DNA from: Kiritimatiellota bacterium
GTDB lineage: Bacteria > Verrucomicrobiota > Kiritimatiellia > RFP12 > UBA1067
Direction of reading: 5' to 3'
Length of the DNA: 5,004 nt
Assembly (NCBI GenBank): GCA_009777165.1
Contig: WRML01000204.1
Location: 1-5,004 of the forward strand
Shown here piece by piece: positions 1 to 5,004 of this stretch. Under the pieces are notes generated by a model. The model was not told where the DNA came from and searched no databases. It saw nothing but the letters and a program-made list of their open reading frames with translations. Every line of letters begins with the position of its first letter. The first letter of the stretch is position 1. The position numbers and the translations under genes were made by a program.

Positions 1-321
1 AAACCATGCGTGTATGCCTTCCTTCGACAGTACGCAAAAGAGCATGACGATACCGGCGTTACAATTGAAAATGAAGACACTATCCGCTATGCCCCGAAAC
101 ATTATTTCTTCAGCGAGTCAATGTATGCCGGATACCACCTCCCGCATCGGATTGAATCAATAGACCCAGAGACGCTTCAAATACATATGGTCTCCAGCGA
201 ATCCATCACCTCTATGCCTAAGCTTCTGATCTTTTCAATGACAAACGGTCCGCCTGTCACATGGCTGTTCGACGAAGCCGCAACAAGAATGCGCAATGAT
301 AATATCAACACAGACAAATGA
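1..321 (+). CDS. C-terminal part of an unrecognised protein (5' end outside window)
   Basis: The frame is open from the first base of the window and ends at TGA 319-321, giving 106 visible residues. The first in-frame start-like codon is GTG at 10, but the frame continues to the window edge and no ribosome site can be judged there, so the gene very probably begins upstream. The visible part is soluble-looking and mixed in charge, with no membrane segment. It has an aromatic and His-rich stretch (YAPKHYFF near residue 31, YAGYHLPHR near 42) and ends with a charged, Asn/Asp-rich tail. Third codon positions are mixed, like the next two larger genes and unlike the gene at 2247. The stop overlaps an ATG (ATGA at 318-321), so a downstream small reading frame could be translationally coupled. 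I do not recognise the family and assign no function. Confidence 0.6.
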   Translation, partial: KPCVYAFLRQYAKEHDDTGVTIENEDTIRYAPKHYFFSESMYAGYHLPHRIESIDPETLQIHMVSSESITSMPKLLIFSMTNGPPVTWLFDEAATRMRNDNINTDK

Positions 322-401
322 AAAAGGTTTTTGTTATTATTTTGTTTTTTGGTGTTTTCTATTGTCGCTTAGGTTATATGTTTTTGCCGACCTTACGTTA
401 A
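318..401 (+). CDS. possible 27-residue hydrophobic peptide, overlapping the previous stop
   Basis: An ATG at 318 overlaps the TGA of the preceding gene as ATGA and opens a 27-codon frame ending at TAA 399-401. The product starts MKKVFVIILFFGVFYC: two lysines, then a run of about 12 hydrophobic residues, then Cys16, followed by a short polar end. This looks like a signal sequence or a single membrane anchor. No separate Shine-Dalgarno sequence is visible, so translation would depend on coupling to the upstream gene. It could be a real small membrane peptide, the remnant signal sequence of a decayed exported protein, or chance: the underlying DNA is simply T-rich, which favours Phe, Leu and Val codons. 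The typical MKK-hydrophobic start and the exact stop/start overlap are the arguments for it. Confidence 0.3.
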   Translation: MKKVFVIILFFGVFYCRLGYMFLPTLR

Positions 402-462
402 TCTGTCATGGACGAAAGAAACGAGGTAGGTTACAGAAATAGAGAGGTAGGAAGAGGTCAAC

Positions 463-921
463 ATGAGTAAGAGATGTATGGCACGGGCATTCAAGATTTC
501 TGTCGGGGTATGTGCAGGTCTAATACTGGGCATGGTCTTTTTGTTTTTGCTGTTGATGTATTTACATCATATAGACTGTTTCCGCCAGCACGCTGACGAG
601 GCGCAAAGGCAGGTAAGGAATGTGCTTGGCAGCACCGCCACCTCAAACGAATATTTCGTTGACTTTAGTTTCCTTCAAGGGGTGGGACCGCAATACTTCC
701 GATGTGACACAACATCAGAAGCGGTAGAGGCGTGTGTCAAACGCATGGGGCTTTCGCCTGTTTCAGACAGCCAAACTATTCAGGCATTTCGCAATGGCTT
801 GCCTTACTGGTGGAATCCCCGACGTGGGAAGGATGTGGAGTATTATGGGATTGAAGGAAAACAATGCGTAATCAGTTTTGACAAGCAGACGGGCAGATGT
901 TACATCCGACGGTATGGATGA
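463..921 (+). CDS. small membrane-anchored hypothetical protein with a WWNP motif
   Basis: This 152-residue protein is unrecognised. ATG 463 is chosen because purine-rich AGGAAGAGG (449-457) lies five bases upstream and because the N-terminus is a sensible anchor. Residues 1-11 are basic (Lys3, Arg4, Arg8, Lys11), and residues about 12-34 form one strongly hydrophobic helix, so by the positive-inside rule the rest (about 35-152) should face the periplasm or outside. That part begins with a charged helix (residues 40-54). It then has a more compact portion with Cys81, Cys91, Cys135 and Cys146, which could form disulfides, a PYWWNP motif at 114-119 and a C-terminal strand-like stretch (CVISFDKQTGRCYIRRYG). 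Such small anchored proteins are common as orphan or immunity-type genes in accessory loci, but nothing here proves that role. Its stop overlaps an ATG (918-921) in the frame of the next gene. Confidence 0.75.
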   Translation: MSKRCMARAFKISVGVCAGLILGMVFLFLLLMYLHHIDCFRQHADEAQRQVRNVLGSTATSNEYFVDFSFLQGVGPQYFRCDTTSEAVEACVKRMGLSPVSDSQTIQAFRNGLPYWWNPRRGKDVEYYGIEGKQCVISFDKQTGRCYIRRYG

Positions 922-966
922 TAAGTTTCTGTCATTACACGTGCATTCTTTATGAGCAAATCAAAC

Positions 967-972
967 GAAAGG
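967..972 (+). promoter_or_regulatory. ribosome binding site deciding the start of the 390-residue gene
   Basis: GAAAGG lies five bases before ATG 978. The same frame is open further upstream, with possible starts at TTG 897 and ATG 918. Only the ATG at 978 has both this purine site at proper spacing and a following sequence that makes a normal signal peptide, so it is the preferred start. Confidence 0.55.
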
Positions 973-977
973 TCATT

Positions 978-2150
978 ATGAGTAAAATCCGAGCATCATT
1001 CTTGTTTTTGGGGATGTTCCCCATCATTGCATTTGGCAACGGAATCGAACGTATCATCCAAATGGGCGAGGCATTGCAAGAGTACAGTATGGAAAATTTC
1101 TTCAGTGCGGTTCGCGTCAATCAATGGAAGTCTCCATGCATCCCGTCGAAGTGGTTCATGGACACCCACGTCACGGATGACGACGAAAGGCGACTGATGA
1201 AAGTTGCCCGCGATTTTGGTTTTCAACTTGCCCTCTGCTTGGATAACCTTGCGCAGGAACAGCAGACATTACCGCCGACCGACACCCTCTATCAGCGTAC
1301 TCTGTTGTTGTGCGACTTGGGGGACTGGTGTGCGGAAACTGTGGGCTACGGCAATGCCTTCTTGGCGAAGCGTTGCCTTGACCTTTCAGCGGTTGGGTTG
1401 GCACGTTTGACGGCCTCCATGGAGTTTTCTCTCGAAAAATGCGAGGATATTGCCATGCGAATGCACCCCAAATGGACAGGGACTCCCTATAAACTGCTGG
1501 TGTTTAATGGCGAAGCAAAAACGAACCTCTTCATCAATACCAAGATGACAAGCGCACAACTAGATGGGTACAGGTGGCTTGCCAGAGCCATGTTAGCGAC
1601 GGAAAGAAACCCCAAGCTGGCGAAAGAGCGAGGCTATCCCCCTCCCCCCGACCCCACCCTTGTCAATGCCGGGGCGTTCACCAATTCCCTGCACCTCTTC
1701 GACGAGGAAGAAAAACCTCCAAGGCCAGTCACGTTAGTCCGGTCTTGGGACTGCCGTCAACATGGTTGGCTGATTTTCTTGGGTGGGTCGCAAGAGCACA
1801 ATCAGGCTTTGGCTTTGTTGAAGTACCGTTCTGTCGTGGGGTTCTTCCCATCCAAATTCGTCCGTCGCGAGGAAGAGATCAAGCGACGTGACACGGAGAT
1901 AGAAAAATACGCCAAACTAGGAATAAAAATAACCAAAGAGGAAGACAACCCATCCTATGACCCCTTGGAGGAGGCCTTCCGCAGAGAACTAGAAAAACTT
2001 GAAAGCGCAAAGACGGAGGGATGCAGTTATTCGGTAGCGTTTATCGCCTACAACCGTGTATTAAATGGCACATTCTATGACCCTGATATGACCGAGATAC
2101 AAACCGAAAAGCAACGGGAAAAAATAAAAGCGCAATCAAAAATGAAATAG
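978..2150 (+). CDS. secreted hypothetical protein, mostly helical, 390 residues
   Basis: I do not recognise this protein. From ATG 978 it begins with a classical signal peptide: basic MSKIR, a hydrophobic core to about residue 19, and an A-F-G cleavage site at 18-20, so the mature protein starts near Asn21 and should be periplasmic or outside the cell. Residues about 22-45 and 68-95 look helical. A Cys- and Leu-rich helical segment follows (about 104-160, including CDLGDWC at 112-118). Residues 197-208 (GYRWLARAMLAT) resemble a helical-repeat helix, but no repeat could be established. A Pro run (221-224) precedes a probable beta section (250-292). The C-terminal third is highly charged and probably coiled or extended (about 296-345, 372-390). 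It follows the anchored gene by 56 bases and shares its mixed third-position use (14 of 30 G/C in codons from 1920). Starting at ATG 918, which overlaps the previous stop, would add 20 residues and bury the signal peptide, so it is less likely. Confidence 0.75.
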   Translation: MSKIRASFLFLGMFPIIAFGNGIERIIQMGEALQEYSMENFFSAVRVNQWKSPCIPSKWFMDTHVTDDDERRLMKVARDFGFQLALCLDNLAQEQQTLPPTDTLYQRTLLLCDLGDWCAETVGYGNAFLAKRCLDLSAVGLARLTASMEFSLEKCEDIAMRMHPKWTGTPYKLLVFNGEAKTNLFINTKMTSAQLDGYRWLARAMLATERNPKLAKERGYPPPPDPTLVNAGAFTNSLHLFDEEEKPPRPVTLVRSWDCRQHGWLIFLGGSQEHNQALALLKYRSVVGFFPSKFVRREEEIKRRDTEIEKYAKLGIKITKEEDNPSYDPLEEAFRRELEKLESAKTEGCSYSVAFIAYNRVLNGTFYDPDMTEIQTEKQREKIKAQSKMK

Positions 2151-2165
2151 AACAATACCATATTC

Positions 2166-2171
2166 AGGAGG
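2166..2171 (+). promoter_or_regulatory. strong Shine-Dalgarno site without a standard start codon
   Basis: AGGAGG is the best ribosome site in the window, but no ATG, GTG or TTG occurs in any frame within 5-15 bases after it. In the frame of the following large gene, ATC codons lie at 2175 and 2178, ATT at 2184 and ACG at 2187. The ATC at 2178 has ideal six-base spacing and could be a mutated ATG or a rare non-standard start. The ATG at 2201 is 29 bases away and, in its own frame, stops after ten codons. See the first finding. Confidence 0.5.
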
Positions 2172-2246
2172 TTTATCATCAACATTACGCAACATCCATT
2201 ATGGGGACGGGCGAACTGGTCTTCTACATCTAGCGAGACGTGGTAT

Positions 2247-4160
2247 TTGCTGTCGGTCGGCGACACCACGACATACAGCGTGTTCGTCGAGATGGGGGGC
2301 GGGTCGTCTTTCGAGAATCGGGTTGAAAATCTGGTTCGCCTTGTTGCCTGTCTCCCACAACAGGTTCAGCTTAGCGTCGAACGCCGTAATCGGCAGGGAG
2401 TGGCGGCGTTCGGCTTTGACGTGGACATTGATAACGAGAACCACTGGGGGGGCGAGTCTTTCAGGGGGGGCGACTATTTCACGACGGACTACAAGACCCC
2501 CGGGTCACGCGCCCTGCGCGACCAGATCGGGCCCTATATCGGCAAGGTGCTTTTCGTCAACGACATTGATAAGGACGGCAGCGGAACGCCCGACTTCATG
2601 GACGGCTGGGGCTGCCCCCTTAACCAGATTCCAAGGCTCGAGCGCGAGAAGACATCGGGCAGTAACCACCGCGCGGTGAACGCCGAGAACAGGTTCGTGC
2701 CGGTGAGCGTGTCCCTGGCCGCCATCCCGAGCGACAAGGTCGGCAGCGTGCGCGTCCGCTTCGACTACCCCGACTCGCCACCCGAGACTTTGCAGCGTGT
2801 GGCACTTACTGGCTCTGGATGGGATAATGTCGGGCCGGACAACCGTCCCCCCGCCTACAAGATCACCTCGCCGACGGGCTACATCCGCATCTGGAAGAAG
2901 GACGGGAACGTTGCTCGAAACGTCGCCACGGACTACGTGAAGAGCAACCAGACGGTTATGACGTATTCCGAACTGCAGAACCTGTCCACGCCCGGGACAT
3001 TCTACCTCGAGGCCATCAACCCGAGCCAGAATTGGAGTGATATCCGTATCGTGGTATCGCTGTCCTTGGACAATGGGCAGACATGGATAACCAGCTCCGC
3101 CGTGCGCGTCACGTCCATGCGGTGCAATTTCACTGTCGGGGTGGTGAGGCAGTATTACCAGACATCGGTACTCGGGACTCGCACAGAATTTGTTCCCGAT
3201 TACTCGAACCCGGCATTGTGCCTGCAGAAGTTTGCCGGCGCCTCGTTCGAGAACAACGGCTACATCTGGCGGAAGAGCACGTTCCACCTCGGCCCGTGGA
3301 CCCCGGACGACTCCTGGCACGAGGGGGAGGATGCCCTCCTGGGGCACGGCTTCGCCTACTTCCAGTATGAGGGCCCGGACCTGGACAACTTCCTTTCCAT
3401 CTTTTGCTACACTCCCGAGGCCACCAAATATGACCACAAGTTCTACAGGGGGAAGACGGGTAAGCCAGGGCTCACGTTCTGGGACTATGGGGCAGGAATG
3501 GCAAATGACCAGCAAACCCTCGCATGGTGGGACATCTGCCAATACAAGCTCGACGTGCCGTCCACGAAATATCTGGTTGTCAAAAAGTCCTACACGCTCC
3601 ATCCCGACAAGGCGGCGGCCATGTGCCAGACGTTTTCCGGCTTCCTGTTGCCCCCGGGGCTAAGTTTCGGCCTTCATATCGATCCGCCTAACCAAGGTTG
3701 GGGCTGCCTGTCCAACGTCGGGCTCGTGATGCGCGAGCATAACGTGGACACCGTCAACATGGAGAAGTGTTTCGTCAACAAGGATATGCCCGTGACCGCC
3801 AATGCCTCCGTATGGGCAGTCATCATGGGAAAAGATCTGCAGGGCGAACACAAGTCAAAGGTGAAAAACGCCCTGAATGTGGTTGTCGCGGAGACGCAGG
3901 GTTTGCCATGGGGCGGGAGCAAGCCTACCCTCGGCGCGAACGCCCTGCAGGGGAAACTGTTCAACGTGCTGAAGAACGAGAAGATCATCGTGCGCGTGCC
4001 GGGAGCTATAGACGGGCACTCGGGCGTCACCAACACGATCACGACGCTAAGCGACATTGACCTGGACGGCGCGACGGACAACCTGCAGTATTTCGACCCG
4101 GGACTGTTCCCCGTCATGTTCGGGGAACAACCCGCGAGTGTGTTTGACGTTTCCAATTAA
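2247..4160 (+). CDS. large modular surface-type protein with Ca-loop, Ig-like and possible papain-like domains; 5' end abnormal
   Basis: From TTG 2247, the first conventional start, this is 637 residues, but the frame is open back to 2151 and the residues before it (SSETWYLLSV) look coding, so the true start is probably near 2178 or the gene is truncated. Seen: a beta-rich N-terminal part (1-100); a calcium-type Asp loop, DIDKDGSGTPD (106-116); a beta-rich module (about 150-290) with GYIRIWKKDG at 211-220 and FYLEAINPS at 252-260, typical of Ig/adhesin-like modules; and a long C-terminal region. There, GHGFAYF (His367) precedes an aromatic segment and then GWGC (Cys487). His before Cys is the order in permuted NlpC/P60- or papain-like hydrolases, so this may be an enzymatic or effector domain; this is inference. 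A second Asp loop, DIDLDGATD, is at 603-611. No signal peptide is present, odd for such modules. Third positions are almost all G/C (39 of 40 codons at 2658-2777). It stands 14 bases before the next gene. Confidence 0.7.
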   Translation: MLSVGDTTTYSVFVEMGGGSSFENRVENLVRLVACLPQQVQLSVERRNRQGVAAFGFDVDIDNENHWGGESFRGGDYFTTDYKTPGSRALRDQIGPYIGKVLFVNDIDKDGSGTPDFMDGWGCPLNQIPRLEREKTSGSNHRAVNAENRFVPVSVSLAAIPSDKVGSVRVRFDYPDSPPETLQRVALTGSGWDNVGPDNRPPAYKITSPTGYIRIWKKDGNVARNVATDYVKSNQTVMTYSELQNLSTPGTFYLEAINPSQNWSDIRIVVSLSLDNGQTWITSSAVRVTSMRCNFTVGVVRQYYQTSVLGTRTEFVPDYSNPALCLQKFAGASFENNGYIWRKSTFHLGPWTPDDSWHEGEDALLGHGFAYFQYEGPDLDNFLSIFCYTPEATKYDHKFYRGKTGKPGLTFWDYGAGMANDQQTLAWWDICQYKLDVPSTKYLVVKKSYTLHPDKAAAMCQTFSGFLLPPGLSFGLHIDPPNQGWGCLSNVGLVMREHNVDTVNMEKCFVNKDMPVTANASVWAVIMGKDLQGEHKSKVKNALNVVVAETQGLPWGGSKPTLGANALQGKLFNVLKNEKIIVRVPGAIDGHSGVTNTITTLSDIDLDGATDNLQYFDPGLFPVMFGEQPASVFDVSN

Positions 4161-4162
4161 TG

Positions 4163-4169
4163 GAAGGAG
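4163..4169 (+). promoter_or_regulatory. ribosome binding site of the last gene
   Basis: GAAGGAG lies five bases before ATG 4175 in the 14-base gap after the TAA at 4158-4160. The short gap and absence of any hairpin suggest the two genes are transcribed together. Confidence 0.6.
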
Positions 4170-4174
4170 AGATT

Positions 4175-5004
4175 ATGAAGAGAATGATTAACGTGTATGG
4201 CACAGCCCTCTTGGGTTGTGCGCTAGGTGTGACCTGCACAGGTTATGCCCAAAAGGTTGACCTCCTCAAGCCCGAGGTACAGGCAAAGGAGCTGGCAGTC
4301 CGGCGGTTCATCGAGTCGTTCGGGGACACCACGATCCCGTATAAAATCACGGTGCAGAAATACATGGCACCTTACAATAAGTCGGGATATCCTCTCAAAG
4401 CTTTCGACGGGTATGTCGTCACATTCCCGAAGGACATCCAGGCGCGGCTCGACCTGCTGGACAGGAAAGTCCTGCACGACACGCTGATGGACTACTTCGA
4501 CGATGGACGCCACTCGTTCACGGTGTTTGCCCTGATGATGGAGGAGACGACACTGTACCGCCCGCTGGCGCATTATGAAATGCGGAAAAGGAAAGGGATC
4601 GGGCTGCTCGATGTCCAGGCCCTCGTGAAGGCGGATAAACAGCTATGGAACGAGAACTTTGTGCCGAGCCCCAACATGGATAATTACGAGTTTGTGTTAA
4701 GGTACTATGTGTTTTTAATCGCTTCCAATTATTCTCTTGAGCAAGCATACGGCAACCCTCTGTATAAGACGCTCATCGGCCCGTCCTACAGGTATTCCGT
4801 TCTGATGGGGTCCATCCCTGACGCATACGCCGGAAAGGTGTTTCGTGGCGAGGATGCCCCCGTGGTCAGGGCAGATTGCAACACGTTGTTCGGAGGGATC
4901 TTTGACAAATACCCTGCGGCATTCCGCTACACGGCACCGACACAAATTGAGGCTTACCCGTTTATCACCTCTGCGGCGTGGGAAGAGCAACGGGGACAAG
5001 ACAC
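4175..5004 (+). CDS. secreted hypothetical protein, 3' end outside window
   Basis: The frame starts at ATG 4175 and stays open to the window end, giving 276 complete codons; no stop is seen. The N-terminus is a signal peptide: MKRMINVYG, a hydrophobic core from about residue 10 to 20, and a G-Y-A cleavage site at 23-25 before Gln26. An alternative is a poor lipobox, LLGC at 12-15, which would make it a lipoprotein, but the core before it is too short, so signal peptidase I is favoured. The mature part is mixed alpha/beta with many Tyr and Phe residues (for example LRYYVFLIASNYS) and no further membrane helix. I do not recognise the family. Codon third positions are fairly G/C-rich (25 of 30 from 4265), closer to the large gene before it than to the genes before 2150, so the two may belong together. 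If the upstream protein is a toxin-like effector, this exported product could be its partner or periplasmic immunity protein, but that is speculation. Confidence 0.75.
   Translation, partial: MKRMINVYGTALLGCALGVTCTGYAQKVDLLKPEVQAKELAVRRFIESFGDTTIPYKITVQKYMAPYNKSGYPLKAFDGYVVTFPKDIQARLDLLDRKVLHDTLMDYFDDGRHSFTVFALMMEETTLYRPLAHYEMRKRKGIGLLDVQALVKADKQLWNENFVPSPNMDNYEFVLRYYVFLIASNYSLEQAYGNPLYKTLIGPSYRYSVLMGSIPDAYAGKVFRGEDAPVVRADCNTLFGGIFDKYPAAFRYTAPTQIEAYPFITSAAWEEQRGQD

Noticed and set aside
10..321. GTG at 10 as a true start of the first gene
   Set aside because: The frame is open to the first base of the window and no ribosome site can be seen, so a start upstream is more likely.
322..462. Terminator or promoter in the T-rich gap after the first gene
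   Set aside because: There are T-rich runs around 328-358 but no stem preceding them, and no convincing paired -35 and -10 boxes.
2148..2150. Read-through of TAG joining the 390-residue protein to the large protein, which are in the same frame
   Set aside because: Only one stop separates the frames, but 32 stop-free codons after it are not improbable by chance. The first protein has a normal charged end, a new ribosome site follows, and codon usage differs on the two sides.
2201..2233. ATG 2201 as the start served by the strong AGGAGG
   Set aside because: It is 29 bases from the ribosome site, in a different frame from the large gene, and stops at TAG 2231 after ten codons.
2505..3602. Long minus-strand open frame (365 codons)
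   Set aside because: It is the mirror of the very GC3-rich large gene, where stop codons are rare on the opposite strand. Its product is a low-complexity Val/Gly/His/Arg mix with no ribosome site or domain, whereas the plus strand reads as a well-formed protein.
3190..3663. Plus-strand overlapping frame of 157 codons inside the large gene
   Set aside because: Its product is dominated by Arg, Ser, Thr and Pro, the usual result of reading GC-rich codons out of frame.

Overview
The window holds a run of plus-strand genes with short or overlapping junctions. None could be assigned to a named gene. No tRNA, rRNA, CRISPR array, transposase or clear terminator is visible, and no stretch over 300 bases lacks a gene. 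The style of the proteins suggests a Gram-negative of the Planctomycetes-Verrucomicrobia group, perhaps a Kiritimatiellota or Lentisphaerota/Victivallales relative. The clues are exported orphan proteins, an Asp-rich N-D-x-D-x-D-G-x-G-x-P-D calcium-loop motif and an adhesin-like beta module. This placement is a judgement from memory of similar proteins and is tentative.

Layout. Bases 1-321 are the 3' end of an unrecognised gene cut by the window edge. Its stop overlaps the start of a possible 27-residue membrane peptide (318-401). Bases 463-921 encode a 152-residue protein with one N-terminal membrane helix and a Cys-containing outer domain. Bases 978-2150 encode a 390-residue secreted, largely helical protein. 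Bases 2247-4160 (reading open back to 2151) encode a large modular protein: an N-terminal beta-rich part, an Asp-rich calcium-type loop, an Ig/adhesin-like module, and a C-terminal part with a His...Cys order that may be a permuted papain-like domain. Bases 4175-5004 are the 5' part of another secreted protein that runs off the window.

Two things stand out. First, the large gene has a very good Shine-Dalgarno sequence (AGGAGG, 2166-2171) but no ATG, GTG or TTG at a usable distance. Its frame is open and protein-like well upstream of the first usable start, and it has no signal peptide. Second, codon usage changes abruptly at the same place: third positions are about half G/C in the genes before it (20 of 40 and 14 of 30 codons in two samples) and almost all G/C inside it (39 of 40 in one sample). 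Together these suggest a junction near 2150-2250, where a GC-rich module, perhaps an N-terminally truncated surface-protein or effector fragment, was joined to an AT-richer operon.

All genes could be read on one transcript, and most products are predicted to be exported or membrane-anchored. A working idea is an envelope or surface-associated accessory locus, possibly of toxin/immunity type, but no individual function is proven by the sequence.
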